Shown here piece by piece: positions 18,450 through 27,798 of a stretch of DNA of 64,000 bases (positions within the stretch are counted from its first letter, which is position 1; every line of letters begins with the position of its first letter). The stretch is from Streptomyces deccanensis (GTDB lineage: Bacteria; Actinomycetota; Actinomycetes; Streptomycetales; Streptomycetaceae). Location: NCBI RefSeq assembly GCF_022385335.1, contig NZ_CP092431.1, positions 10,037,519 to 10,101,518 of the forward strand. Direction: 5' to 3'. Both the position numbers and the translations under genes were made by a program. The notes under the pieces were generated by a model, which was given only the letters and a program-made list of their open reading frames with translations, was not told the origin of the DNA and ran no database searches.

Positions 18450-19193
18450 ATGCCTGAGTCGTCCTTGCCCGGAGGTTTCGTCAATGCGGTCGTTCGCGTC
18501 GGAGACACGGTGCGCCGTCCGGCCTCGGATCGCACGAAGTTCGTGAGTGATTTGCTGAGGCTGCTTGAATCCAGTGGCTGGAGTGGTGCACCGCGGTACC
18601 TCGGGATGGACGACGAGGGCCGTGAAGTCCTCAGCTACCTCGATGGCCATGTGGCATGGGAGTCGCGCCAACCCGCTGCCGTGTCGTCCGACGAGAGTCT
18701 GGTGACGGTTGCCCGGCTCGTGCGTGAGTTCCACGACCTGACGGCCGGCACCCCGCTTGCCGGAGACCAAGAGGTCGTGTGTCACAACGACCTGTCGCCC
18801 AAGAACACCGTCTATCAGCTATGCGGTGGCGAGCTTCGACCAGCGGCGTTCATCGACTGGGACCTTGCTGCTCCGGGCGCGCGTATCCACGATATCGCTC
18901 ATGTCTGCTGGCAGTACCTCGATCTCGGCCCCGCGGTCACCGACGTCGAAGAGGTAGCCCGGCGCATGAGGCTGATCGTCGACGGCTACGAGTTGTCCGA
19001 CCGGCAACGTCTCGTGTCCACGATCTTGTGGTGGCAGGACCGGTGCTGGCGGGGCATCGAAACCCAGGCGGATTCGGGTGACGTCGCCATGGCCCGGCTC
19101 CGTGATGCAGGGGCGGTGAGGCAAGTTCAGGCGGCCTTTCAGTGGGTTTCCGATCACCGGGACGCATTGGAGCTCAGTACGGTGAGCGCGTAG
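18450..19193 (+). CDS. Aminoglycoside phosphotransferase-like (APH) kinase
   Basis: A 247-aa protein of the protein-kinase-like APH fold. It has an N-terminal ATP-binding region (VVRVGDTVRRPAS, ending in the hinge-like LSYLDGHV). The catalytic Brenner motif VVCHNDLSPKNTVY (H-N-D-x-x-x-x-N) and metal-binding IDWDLAAPGARIHDIAH are both intact. The start ATG 18450 has AAGGTGGGCGG upstream. The substrate may be an aminoglycoside, sugar or other metabolite; sequence alone does not decide. It is not evidence of clinical resistance by itself. Confidence 0.85.
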   Translation: MPESSLPGGFVNAVVRVGDTVRRPASDRTKFVSDLLRLLESSGWSGAPRYLGMDDEGREVLSYLDGHVAWESRQPAAVSSDESLVTVARLVREFHDLTAGTPLAGDQEVVCHNDLSPKNTVYQLCGGELRPAAFIDWDLAAPGARIHDIAHVCWQYLDLGPAVTDVEEVARRMRLIVDGYELSDRQRLVSTILWWQDRCWRGIETQADSGDVAMARLRDAGAVRQVQAAFQWVSDHRDALELSTVSA

Positions 19194-19262
19194 GTAACGG
19201 CCGCGGTCGGTTCGCTGGTTCCTTCCCCATGGAGGTCGAACGGCCTTCCACGATCCGACGCA

Positions 19263-19712
19263 TTGTTGGATCCCGAAGTTCTGGAACGGATTACCGTAAG
19301 CCGTGTGGAATTGGACGAACTCGAAGAAACAGAGGCCAAGCAGCTGGCGGAGGTGCGGGCCGAGCGGGACGAACTTGCCATCGCTGAACGTGTGCTTGAG
19401 CGGGTGAGCGAGCAGCTCGCCGACGAACGCGCCTCGGCCGCGCCAGCGCCCAGGCGGTGGGCGGCCGGGCGGTGATGCTGCTCCCGCACCACGCCCCGGA
19501 TGTGGAGGAGACCGTGCTCCCGCCGGACTACCTGCGCATCCGCTGTACGGCAGGCCGCCAGCCCGTTGATGGCCCGGCAGGTCAGCGAGATGCTGGGCGT
19601 CGATGTCACTGCGCGCGCCAAACTGGAACCGCTGCGTGGGAGGCTGGTCGGGCTCGTGGATCGCGGCTGACTGCGGAAACTGCCCGACGGCCGTTTCACC
19701 ACCCGCCTGTGA
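19263..19712 (+). pseudogene. Streptomyces hypothetical protein, frameshift plus stop
   Basis: The first part (LDELEETEAKQLAEVRAERD, ERVLERVSEQLADERA) is a coiled-coil start of a protein family often seen near Streptomyces mobile elements. It continues in a second frame (GGRAVMLLPHHAPDVEETVL) and then a third (MARQVSEMLGVDVTARAKLE, RLVGLVDRG, stop TGA, LRKLPDGRFTTRL, TGA 19710). One indel or more plus a Trp-to-stop change therefore inactivate it. Confidence 0.6.
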
Positions 19713-19969
19713 CCGGGGATACTGTCGCCCAGAGCGGTGCGGCGCGAGCGTAACCGGGGTGCCCCCGCCGGCCGTTGAAATTGGCGATATGGACCCGGTG
19801 GCGGATCATGCCGCCCGCCCGGATCGCGGTGAGCGTCCTGGCGGTACTGCGGCACGACCAGCGCTGGGCCGACGCTCGATGGATCTCCCACCCATGCGGC
19901 ACCTGAACTGTGTCCGGGCGGCCCTCGTCGTTGTCGCCGGGCTTGCTGTTGGACAAGCCGCCCTATCGG

Positions 19970-21013
19970 TCAGTCCAGGTCGGACATGTCGAGTACGAAG
20001 CGGTAGCGGACGTCGTTGCGCTCCAGGCGTTCGAGAGCCCTGTTCACCTGGGACGACGGCAGCAGTTCGATGTCGGCGGTGATGCCGTGTTCAGCGCAGA
20101 AACGCAGCATGGCGGCGGTGGACGGGCGGCCGCCGCTGCCGGCGGAGCTGAGCTTCTTGCGGCCGATGAGCAGGTCCATGGTTTCCACGGTGAGCGGTCC
20201 GAGGTGGCCGAGGTGGCTGAGGGTGCCGTCCATGGCGACTGCACGCAGGTACGGAGCCAGGTCGTGGGGGGCGGGGATGGTGTCGATGACCACATCGAAG
20301 TGGTCGCGGACCGCTTCCATCTGCCTGGGGTCGGTGGAGACGACGAATCCCTGCGCCCCTAGGGCGTGCGCTTCGTCGGCCTTGTCCAGGGTCCGGCTGA
20401 TGACGGAGGTCGTGGCGCCGAGCGCGGTCCCCATCTTGACCGCGAGGTGCCCCAGGCCGCCCAGTCCGGCCACGGCGACGGTGCTGCCCGGGCCCACTCC
20501 GAGTGCCTGCAGCGGTTCCCAGACGGTGACACCGGCGCAGAGCAGGGGGGCTGCGGCGGCCGCGTCGAGGCCCGCAGGGAGGTGGTAGGCGAACCGATTG
20601 CTCACGACGTACTCGCGGGAGAACCCGCCCAGCGTGGTCGACCCGTCCTGCCGGTCGGCTCCGCCGTAGGTCAGTGTCGGGAACTCACGGCAGAAGTTTT
20701 CCTGGCCGGTGCGGCACGTGGGGCACGTGCCGCACGAGTCGACGATGTTGCCGACGGCCACGGGGTCGCCCGAGGCGAAGTCGGAAACCGCGCTGCCGAC
20801 CTCGGTCACCACGCCTGTGAACTCATGCCCGGGTACGAGGACGCCGCTCGCGTCGCTCTTGTGCACCTGCAGCGCGTGGAGGTCTGTGTGGCAGACGCCG
20901 CAGTACGCGACGCGTACCGCGATGTCGTCCTGGCGGAGGTCCCGGCGCTCCAGCGCCGCGCGGCGCAAGGTCCCCGTCGCGCTGTCCGCCTGCCATCCGG
21001 TCGTGGAACGCAT
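19970..21013 (-). CDS. Zinc-dependent NAD(P) alcohol dehydrogenase
   Basis: A 347-aa member of the cinnamyl-alcohol-dehydrogenase-like/YahK-type group. It has YCGVCHTDLHAL (catalytic zinc Cys), VPGHEFTGVVTEVG, the structural zinc cluster CGTCPTCRTGQENFC, and the nucleotide loop VAGLGGLGHLAVKMG. Start ATG 21013 follows AAGGAGA at proper spacing. It likely reduces aldehydes with NADPH. It is divergently transcribed from a TetR regulator, with two operator-like repeats in the 96-nt gap, so it is probably the regulator's target. Confidence 0.92.
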   Translation of the reverse strand: MRSTTGWQADSATGTLRRAALERRDLRQDDIAVRVAYCGVCHTDLHALQVHKSDASGVLVPGHEFTGVVTEVGSAVSDFASGDPVAVGNIVDSCGTCPTCRTGQENFCREFPTLTYGGADRQDGSTTLGGFSREYVVSNRFAYHLPAGLDAAAAAPLLCAGVTVWEPLQALGVGPGSTVAVAGLGGLGHLAVKMGTALGATTSVISRTLDKADEAHALGAQGFVVSTDPRQMEAVRDHFDVVIDTIPAPHDLAPYLRAVAMDGTLSHLGHLGPLTVETMDLLIGRKKLSSAGSGGRPSTAAMLRFCAEHGITADIELLPSSQVNRALERLERNDVRYRFVLDMSDLD

Positions 21014-21025
21014 CACTATCTCCTT

Positions 21026-21096
21026 AGACAGACTGTTCGGTCTGTCTCAGAGTAGACGCATGCGAACCGCGAAACAAACAGACGAGTTTGTCTGTT
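21026..21096. promoter_or_regulatory. Twin TetR operators
   Basis: Two inverted repeats of the same type lie between the divergent genes: AGACAGAC-6 nt-GTCTGTCT (21026-21047) and AACAGAC-6 nt-GTCTGTT (21077-21096). They share the half-site ACAGAC/GTCTGT and are 50 bp apart centre to centre, each near one gene start. Confidence 0.75.
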
Positions 21097-21109
21097 AAGG
21101 TGCGGAGTC

Positions 21110-21706
21110 ATGCCCGACCAGCCATCCAGCAGCCGCGGAGCCGCGACGTACCAGCGCATCGTCGACGCCGCCACCCAGGAATTCGCCCAGTACGGCATCG
21201 CCGGCGCGCGCATCGAACGGATCATCGCCGCCGCACACACCAACAAGGCGCAGCTCTATGGCTACTTCGGCAACAAGGAACAGCTCTTCGACGCGATCTT
21301 CTTCGCCTCACTGGAGCGGATCACCAATGTCGTCCCCATCGACGCCAAGGACCTCGCCGACTGGGCGGTGCGCCTCTATGACGAGTACCTCAGCCGCCCC
21401 GATCTGATCCGGCTCGCGACCTGGGCGCGCCTGGAGCGGCGCCCAACTGGGCATCTCGTCGCGGACAACGACCGCTACGACGACAACAAACTCCGCGTCA
21501 TCGCAGAGGCCCAGGCCGCCGGTCGCATCAGACAGGGAGACCCCTTCGACGTCATGGCCATGGTCATCGCCATGTCCATGGCCTGGTCTCCGGTGAGCAA
21601 CGTCTACGCCGCCTCCGCACAGGAGCCCGCGAGCGTGCACGACCAGCGGCGCACCCTGCTCCGGGACTGCGTACGCCGCGCCGTCTCCCCGGACCGGGGA
21701 CACTGA
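21110..21706 (+). CDS. TetR-family transcriptional regulator
   Basis: A 198-aa regulator with a standard TetR helix-turn-helix (RIVDAATQEFAQYGIAGARI, then AAAHTNKAQLYGYFGNKEQL, residues about 14-60) and an alpha-helical ligand domain containing a typical ADNDRYDD loop. It starts at ATG 21110. It should repress itself and the divergent alcohol dehydrogenase through the twin operators. Confidence 0.93.
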   Translation: MPDQPSSSRGAATYQRIVDAATQEFAQYGIAGARIERIIAAAHTNKAQLYGYFGNKEQLFDAIFFASLERITNVVPIDAKDLADWAVRLYDEYLSRPDLIRLATWARLERRPTGHLVADNDRYDDNKLRVIAEAQAAGRIRQGDPFDVMAMVIAMSMAWSPVSNVYAASAQEPASVHDQRRTLLRDCVRRAVSPDRGH

Positions 21707-22074
21707 GCACACAAACGACGGCTCGGTTCGACTCGCACACCACGAGCGGGCGGCCGTGGCTTTCACCTGCGAGACGCTCGTCTTGCTCCCACAATCGGTT
21801 GAGGGGCAAAGCGAGTGGGGCGACGAGTAGCCCTGGCCGATTCCAGAGATCCTCCTCAACGTTGCCGTGCGCGACCGTATGGGCTGGCCAAGGCCGTGAA
21901 TTCAGTCGGGCAGAGATGAGCCGGTGTGGCGCGTGGCCAGCCGCGGCGCGGGGAGGAACGCTGCTCCCTGGACGCGTTGCCGAAGGCGCGGTGAGCACGG
22001 CGGGCCCAGCCCGGCCTGGAGCCGGGCCCGCCGCCGCGCGGGCGTTGTCGGTGGCGGCTGCAAGGCTGGACGGC
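21707..22074. other. Intergenic stretch, no gene recognised
   Basis: About 370 nt before a decayed mobile-element region. Frames are open by GC bias only; no start, ribosome site and family motif coincide. Confidence 0.35.
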
Positions 22075-22245
22075 ATGAACGGAGACGAGCAGCTGCTGAA
22101 CGGCCGCGTCTACGGCCACGACCACGACGACCCCAACCCCGGCCCGCTCCCGCACCGGACCTATGCCGAACCGGTCGGCGGGCCGCTGGACGGCCTGCTG
22201 CTGGACATCCACGGGTGGCGGACCGCGGAAGTCGCCGACGGCGTG
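22075..22245 (+). pseudogene. Truncated Streptomyces small conserved protein
   Basis: ATG 22075 begins MNGDEQLLNGRVYGHDHDDP, then LPHRTYAEPVGGPLDGLLLD and DIHGWRTAEVADGVA. This is the start of a common short Streptomyces protein of unknown function. At about 22246 the sequence switches abruptly to transposase remnant (FLVVFDAGYD), so the 3' part has been replaced. Confidence 0.55.
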
Positions 22246-23060
22246 GCTTCCTGGTCGTCTTCGACGCCGGCTACGACGCTCCGCGCATGGCCTACCTCCT
22301 GGAAGGACTGCCGGTGAAAGTCCTCGGACGGATGCGGTCGGACCGGGTGATGCGCAAGCCGGTCCCGGTGCCCTGGATCTCGCCGCCGCAGGGCGGACGT
22401 CCACCCCAGCACGGCAAGGAGTTCCGCTTCGCAAGCCCCACACCTGGGGCGAGCCTGACGCCGCGACGGTGCAGGTCACCGACCGCTATGGCACCGCTCG
22501 CGCGATGGCCTGGGATCGCATCCATCCTCGTCTGACCACCCGCTCCGCGTAAATCGACCACACCGACGAACTCCCCGTCATCGAAGGCACGTTGATCCGT
22601 CTGCAGGTCGACTGCCTGCCCGGCGGTGGGAACCCGCTGCCGGTCTGGCTGTGGTCCTCGCCCACCGGCCTGTCGGGCGAGGAGGTCTACCTGCGCTGGC
22701 AGGCGTTCCTGCGCAGATTCGACCTGGAGCACACCTTCCGGATGATCACGCAGACGCTGGGCCGGACCCGCCCGAAGCTCCGCACGCCCCAGGCGGCGGC
22801 CCGGTGGACCTGGCTGGTCATCGCCGCCCACACCTAAATCCGCCTCGCCCGGCCGCCGGCCGCGGACCTCCGCCACACCTGGGAGAAGCCGGCCGAGCCC
22901 GGCCGACTCACCCCCGCCCGGGTCCGCCAGGGGTTCAGGAACCTCCGCCCGAACCTGCCCTGATCCGGCTCGTGTGCCCACACCCGACCGACCTGGCCCC
23001 GGACGCCCGCCCGGCTCGAAGAACCGGCACCCCGCCAACCGCTACGACGTGGGCCACCTG
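22246..23060 (+). pseudogene. NF041680-type transposase remnant
   Basis: Homologous to the better-preserved gene at 26706-27798: VVFDAGYDAPRMAYLLEGLP, GRMRSDRVMRKPVP, GGRPPQHGKEFRFA, AMAWDRIHPRL, then WQAFLRRFDLEHTFRM and RWTWLVIAAHT. One frameshift near 22437 and in-frame stops at 22550 (where Trp is expected) and 22837 (where Gln is expected) inactivate it. The N-terminal third is missing. Confidence 0.75.
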
Positions 23061-23345
23061 ACGCCCAGGGTCTGCTTCGCGAAGCGAAAGGTGTGCTTCA
23101 GATCGAAGCGGCGGAGAAATGCCTGCCAGATGCGGTCCACGTCGCCCGGGGTGGCGCCGGTCTTGGAAAACCATGACCACACCGGCGGGCGTCCCGGTCC
23201 TTCGATCGATGATCGACCTTCAGCCGCATCAACGTCCCTTCAACCAAGGGTAGTTCACCGTCTTGGTCGAGTCAGGAGGAGCGGTGGGTGAGCCTTGGGT
23301 GGACCCGGTCCCATGCCTGGGTCTCGGCCTTTCCGTGGTTGGTGG
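23055..23345 (-). pseudogene. Second, inverted NF041680-type transposase fragment
   Basis: The DNA from GTCTGCTTCGCGAAGCG to about 23345 matches 27058-27340 closely but carries small indels. It corresponds to the middle of the transposase on the minus strand (AFLRRFDL, WSSKTG-like, WDRVHPRLTHRS). It abuts the plus-strand remnant, so two broken copies lie tail to tail. The stretch to 23529 holds nothing else recognisable. Confidence 0.65.
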
Positions 23346-23529
23346 TTTCCCCCGTCAAGTTGTTCTGTTCAGTCTCCGTGCACGAGTAAGACGCGCCTCG
23401 CGTCCGGGCCTTGGCCGTGTCTGGCCAGCCTGCCCCTCAAGCTGCGGCGCTCGCCGGTTACTGGCGCAATTGGACTTTCGGCAGTGTCGGACGACTCCCG
23501 ATGTCCGTACCGTCGCTTCCGTGGACAGC

Positions 23530-24978
23530 ATGGTGATCAATAGCGGGACTCCGACCGGGACGGCTGTTTCCCCGCGGACTCTTGCTCCAGGGAGCCTTCT
23601 GACAGCGGCCGCGGTGGCGGCCGCTGTCCTGAGCATGGTGAACCTGTGGTGGACTGTCCCGACTGCCATCGCCGCGTTCCCGGCCGGACGGTGGCCTGGA
23701 CGGATGGCGCCCACTGTGCTCGCTCTGGTTGGGCTTCTCGCGGCTGGCGTCGTCGCATTGTCCGTCGTGCCTGCCTGGCTGCCGTTGGCCAGCCGGTTTG
23801 TCACAGTGGTGGTCGTCGCCACGATGTTGCCCTGGTTCGCGGGCCGGTTCTGGTGCCAGTATCAGCAGCTTGTCCGGGCCGGTTGGGAGCGTGCAGAACA
23901 ACTGCAACGCGAACAGGAGCTGGTCGCTGAGCAGGCCCGACTGCGCGAGCGAGCGCGTATCGCGCAGGACATGCATGACGTACTGGGCCATGACCTCAGC
24001 CTGATCGCCTTATCGGCCGGTGCCCTGAAGCTCGCGCCGGGCCTTGAAGCGCACCATCGAAGGGCCGCAGGTGACATCAGGGCCAAGGCGGCAAGCGCAG
24101 TGGAGCGTCTCGGTGAGGTGATCGGTGTCCTGCGCGAACAGACCGCTGACACGCCGACGGACCCTAACGGCTCCAGTCTCACAGGCCTGATCGAAGAGGC
24201 CTCCGCGGCCGGCCTCGCGGTGCAGTTGTACACCGACGGCACGGCAGACGACCTGCCACCGGTAGCGGAGCGGGCGGTTCATCGCGTCGTACAGGAAGCG
24301 CTGACCAACGTTGCCAAGCACGCGCCCGGCGCGACGGCGACCGTCCAAGTGACGCATACGGCAACGGAATCAAGAGTCGTCGTAGAGAACGGTCCGCCAT
24401 CATCCGCGGCCAGCCTGCAGCCCCGGCCTCGAAGTGGGGGGCGTGGCCTCATCGGTCTCGAAGAACGTGTGCGCTTGGCCGGCGGTTCGTTCGACCATGG
24501 TCCGCGTGACGGGGGCTTTGCAGTCGCCGCGTGGATCCCGCACGCACCTGCGTCACAGCCGCCACGGCTCCTCGCGCCCGCGGCCTCCCGGACCGGCGGC
24601 CAGTTGCCGCGCGAACACTGCCGTGCTCGGCGCCGCGTCAGCCGGGCCCTGGTCGCTGCGATCATGGTGCCCCTGGTGACCGGAGCGGTGCTGAGCGGAG
24701 CAGTCATGGGGTGGGAGATGCTGTCGGCGTCCCGGTCGGTCTTGGAACCTGGTGACTATTCCCGCCTGCGCGTGGGGCAAGATCGTTCTGAGGTGGAGCG
24801 TTTCCTGCCGGACCGGCAGACGAACTACCGACCGCTGACCGCCGAGCCGACAGGCGACGGCATAACGTGCGACTACTACGCGATGACGGCCGACCGGTTC
24901 GACGACCGGTCCGGCGACGCCTACCGGCTCTGCTTCCGAGACGGCATCCTGATGTCCCTGGACGCGCTCACCCCATGA
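23530..24978 (+). CDS. NarL-type sensor histidine kinase with C-terminal membrane-anchored domain
   Basis: A 482-aa protein (start ATG 23530; GTG 23521 is an alternative). There are N-terminal hydrophobic segments around residues 20-110, then a coiled coil (EQLQREQELVAEQARLRERA). Next are the HisKA_3 phosphoacceptor region RIAQDMHDVLGHDLSLIALS with its His, and an HATPase domain (VVQEALTNVAKHAPGATATV, then GGRGLIGLEERVRLAGG). Unusually, the kinase is followed by an Arg-rich linker, another membrane helix (ALVAAIMVPLVTGAVLSGAV) and about 80 residues with RVGQDRSEVERFLPDRQ and two Cys. It is paired with the response regulator 7 nt downstream. Confidence 0.88.
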   Translation: MVINSGTPTGTAVSPRTLAPGSLLTAAAVAAAVLSMVNLWWTVPTAIAAFPAGRWPGRMAPTVLALVGLLAAGVVALSVVPAWLPLASRFVTVVVVATMLPWFAGRFWCQYQQLVRAGWERAEQLQREQELVAEQARLRERARIAQDMHDVLGHDLSLIALSAGALKLAPGLEAHHRRAAGDIRAKAASAVERLGEVIGVLREQTADTPTDPNGSSLTGLIEEASAAGLAVQLYTDGTADDLPPVAERAVHRVVQEALTNVAKHAPGATATVQVTHTATESRVVVENGPPSSAASLQPRPRSGGRGLIGLEERVRLAGGSFDHGPRDGGFAVAAWIPHAPASQPPRLLAPAASRTGGQLPREHCRARRRVSRALVAAIMVPLVTGAVLSGAVMGWEMLSASRSVLEPGDYSRLRVGQDRSEVERFLPDRQTNYRPLTAEPTGDGITCDYYAMTADRFDDRSGDAYRLCFRDGILMSLDALTP

Positions 24979-24985
24979 GTGCCCG

Positions 24986-25663
24986 ATGATCCGGGTGCTG
25001 ATCGCCGACGACGAGCCGATGATCCGGGCGGGGGTACGCGCCGTTCTTGCCTCGGATCCGGACATGGAGATCATCGCCGAGGCCGGCGACGGACACGAGG
25101 CCGTGGAACTGGTTCGGCGTCACCGCCCTGCGGTAGCCGTGCTCGACATCCGTATGCCGGGGCTGAACGGCATCGACGCAGCGGCGGAGATCCGCAGCGC
25201 CGCGCCCAGCACCGGCGTCGTCATGCTGACGACGTTCGGTGAGGACGACTACATCCTGCGAGCCCTCGGTGGTGGCGCGACCGGCTTCCTGATCAAATCG
25301 GGCGAGCCCGAGGAACTGATCACCGGGGTACGGGCGGTGGCCGACGGCGCCGCCTATCTGTCACCGAAGGTCGCGGCCCGGGTCGTCGCGCACCTCACCG
25401 CGACGGGCGCGGGCACCCTGGCTGGCCGTCGCTCCGCCGCCCGCGCCCGAGTCGACTCCCTGACCGCCCGGGAACGGGAGGTACTGGCCTTCCTCGGCAG
25501 TGGGCTGTCCAACGGGCAGATCGCCCGGCGTTTGCATGTGGTGGAGGGGACCGTGAAAGCCCATGTGAGTTCCATCCTGGCGAGGCTGGGCGTGGACAAC
25601 CGCGCTGCTGCCGCGGTCGTTGCCCACGAGGCCGGGATCGTTCCTGCGCCATCCCAGACGTAA
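24986..25663 (+). CDS. NarL/FixJ-family response regulator
   Basis: A 225-aa regulator. The receiver domain has IADDEP (acidic pocket), phospho-acceptor Asp in VLDIRMPGLNG, switch Thr in VMLTTF and Lys in FLIKSG. The LuxR-type HTH is at the end (LTAREREVLAFLGSGLSNGQ, then VEGTVKAHVSSILARLGV). It forms a two-component system with the kinase immediately upstream (8-nt gap). Targets are unknown. The antisense strand of its 3' half is an open frame of the convergent phosphatase gene. Confidence 0.95.
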   Translation: MIRVLIADDEPMIRAGVRAVLASDPDMEIIAEAGDGHEAVELVRRHRPAVAVLDIRMPGLNGIDAAAEIRSAAPSTGVVMLTTFGEDDYILRALGGGATGFLIKSGEPEELITGVRAVADGAAYLSPKVAARVVAHLTATGAGTLAGRRSAARARVDSLTAREREVLAFLGSGLSNGQIARRLHVVEGTVKAHVSSILARLGVDNRAAAAVVAHEAGIVPAPSQT

Positions 25664-26344
25664 TGCCGTCCGCTGAGCCAGCGGCAGGACTGTGAGCAGT
25701 ACGGCCACCACCACGGTGGCGCCGAGGATCGCGCCGGCGAGTACCTCGTGCGGATAGTGGACGCCCACCAAGACACGCAGCAGCGCGGCGGCCCCGGCCA
25801 GCGGCAGCGTGGCTGCGGCAAGGCGCGGCCGAAGCACGGCCATGCCGACGGCCATCCCGGCGGCCAGGGTGGCGTGGTTGCTCGGGAACGACCAGTCTCC
25901 CGTGCCAGGGCATTCCGCGATGAGGTCGGCCCCCGTGCGCAGCGCGCGGCAAGGTCGCTCCTCGTCCACCACCAGCTTCACTGCTTCGCTCACCGCGTAG
26001 GCCGCGACGGTGCCGCAACCGGTCAGCACCGATCCGGCGGCCTCCCGTAGATCTTTGCGGCGGACTGCTGTCCACCACGTCCAGGCCAGCAATATTCCGA
26101 GAAGCACCAGGGTGCCCTTGGTGGCCAATTCCAGGAGCGGGCCCAGCCACGACGGCGCATCTGCCACCGTCCGAGTAACCGACCGGTACGCGGACGCCGA
26201 TGCCCCTCCAGTGACCTGAACCGCACCGGCTTCGCCCAGCCCACCCGGGGAAAGCCAGACGACCGTTCCCGACCCCACGCCCAGGACGCCCAAAGCACCA
26301 AGCAGTCGGCCAGCTCTGATCTTCTCTCGTGTTTCTTGTTCCAT
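25361..26344 (-). CDS. PAP2-family phosphatase, membrane protein
   Basis: A 327-aa protein with several membrane helices. It carries the full type-2 phosphatidic acid phosphatase signature: K-x6-R-P in KLVVDEERP, PSNH in FPSNHATLAAG, and R-x5-H in LRVLVGVHYPHE. It likely removes phosphate from lipid phosphates (undecaprenyl-PP, phosphatidate or similar) at the outer face. Start ATG 26344. The recognisable domain ends near residue 225; the remaining 100 or so residues are the antisense of the response-regulator gene, so the natural stop seems to be lost. Confidence 0.85.
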   Translation of the reverse strand: MEQETREKIRAGRLLGALGVLGVGSGTVVWLSPGGLGEAGAVQVTGGASASAYRSVTRTVADAPSWLGPLLELATKGTLVLLGILLAWTWWTAVRRKDLREAAGSVLTGCGTVAAYAVSEAVKLVVDEERPCRALRTGADLIAECPGTGDWSFPSNHATLAAGMAVGMAVLRPRLAAATLPLAGAAALLRVLVGVHYPHEVLAGAILGATVVVAVLLTVLPLAQRTALRLGWRRNDPGLVGNDRGSSAVVHAQPRQDGTHMGFHGPLHHMQTPGDLPVGQPTAEEGQYLPFPGGQGVDSGAGGGATASQGARARRGEVRDDPGRDLR

Positions 26345-26705
26345 GGGGTCTGAACGTAGAAGCGGAGACAGCCAGGAACCCGAGCCGAACGGCAACAGCG
26401 ACCCCTGCCGATCGTCGGGGTTGACGAATGTGTACTGGCTTGGCCTCGGTCTCCGCTCGGCGCTGCTGCCGGCCGATGCGGTCGCCGCCGAGATCGGTGA
26501 TTCCTGGCGGCACCTGGAGACAGCAGGCGTGCTGGGTGTGTGGGCAGTCGCCGAGCTGCTCCTCGCACCATCCGTCCTGCGCAGGATGGCCCGCCGCGAG
26601 TCCGGGGCCGCGATGGCGGGGCACCGGAAGGCGATGCAGCGGGTCGGTTGGCCATCCACGAGCACGTTCTGCTGCCCCTCTTGAACGCCAAGCTCAGCTT
26701 GTTCT
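26345..26705. other. Intergenic region, no gene recognised
   Basis: About 360 nt between the phosphatase start and the transposase end. Both strands are open over long stretches, but no translation shows a family motif or a start with a ribosome site. Confidence 0.35.
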
Positions 26706-27798
26706 TTATCTACCAGGCTTGCCGATGGCCTTGAGGGTCTCGGGGCGTTTGACGGTTTTGCCGACGTCGTAGCGGGGTGCCCGGTGTTTGTTCTTGGCGC
26801 CGGGTGGCCGTCCAGGGCCGGTTCCTCTGGGTTGGGGAACACGGGTCGGGCAGGCGAGGTGAGCGCGGAAGTTCCTGAACCCCCGGCGGACCCGGGCCGG
26901 GGTGAGCCGGTCGGAGGTGGTGGGTTTCTCCCAGGGCCGGCGGAGATCCTCGGTGAGAGGCCGGGCGAGCCGGAGCTGGGTGTGAGCCACGATCAGGATC
27001 CAGGTCCAGCGGTCCGCCGCCTGGGGAGTACGGGGTTTCGGGGTGGTCCAGCCGAGGGTCTGCTTCGCGAAGCGGAAGGTGTGCTCCAGGTCGAAGCGGC
27101 GGAGAAATGCCTGCCAGAAACGGTTCACGTCGTCCGGAGTGACGCCTGTTTTGGAGGACCATAACCACACCGGCGGGGCATCACGGTCCTTCGACAGATG
27201 CTCGACCTTCAACCAGATCAACGTGCCCTCGATCGAAGGAAGTTCACCGTCATGGTCGAGCCATGAGGAGCGGTGGGTGAGCCTCGGGTGGACCCGGTCC
27301 CATGCCTGTGCCTCGGCCTTGCCGTAGTTGGTGGTGGTGACCGTGGTGATCGCGGGCGCGGGCCAGGTCTCCGGCTTGGCGAAACGGAATTCCGGGCCGT
27401 GCTTGGGCGGCCGCCCGCCCTTCGGGTCGTAGACACGAGGCGGCTTCGGCAGTCGCATGACGCGGTCGGAGCGGACCCGGCCGACCAGCTCGACCGGCAG
27501 ATCACGCAGGACCCAGGCCAGGCGGGTGACGTCGTAGCCGGCATCGCTGACGATCACGATGTCCGGGTCCCCGGCCCGCCACTGACCTGCGGCGATGAGC
27601 CGTGCAGCGACTCCCCGCAGCTGGGCGGCGGTGACTGCGGTGGCGTCGTCCACCGGTCCGAGCCGGACCGCGTCCAGGATTGCGGTCCAAGAGGTGGCGC
27701 CCGGCTCCAGGACGGCGACGAAGGAATAGGGCCAGCCCGGGATGAACTGCGACGCCGTCTTCGCCCGGCCATAGACATGGCAGAACAACCGCTCGGCC
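26706..27798 (-). pseudogene. NF041680-family transposase, 5' truncated by IS3 element
   Basis: The remaining 360 or so residues are uninterrupted: FCHVYGRAKTASQFIPGWPY, IVIVSDAGYDVTRLAWVLRD, GRVRSDRVMRLP, GGRPPKHGPEFRFAKPETW, WDRVHPRLTHRSSW, FRFAKQTLGW, TPQAADRWTWILIVAHT. Known members have about 120 further N-terminal residues. Here the frame runs straight into the left end of the IS3 element at 27799, and the missing part is not on the element's other side. Confidence 0.8.

Noticed and set aside
18450..19193. Calling the kinase an antibiotic-resistance gene
   Set aside because: The APH fold covers many metabolic kinases; nothing in the sequence shows an aminoglycoside substrate.
26345..26705. 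A plus-strand frame with a hydrophobic middle (26343-26684)
   Set aside because: No start with ribosome site, no family motif, and it sits between a phosphatase promoter and transposase debris.
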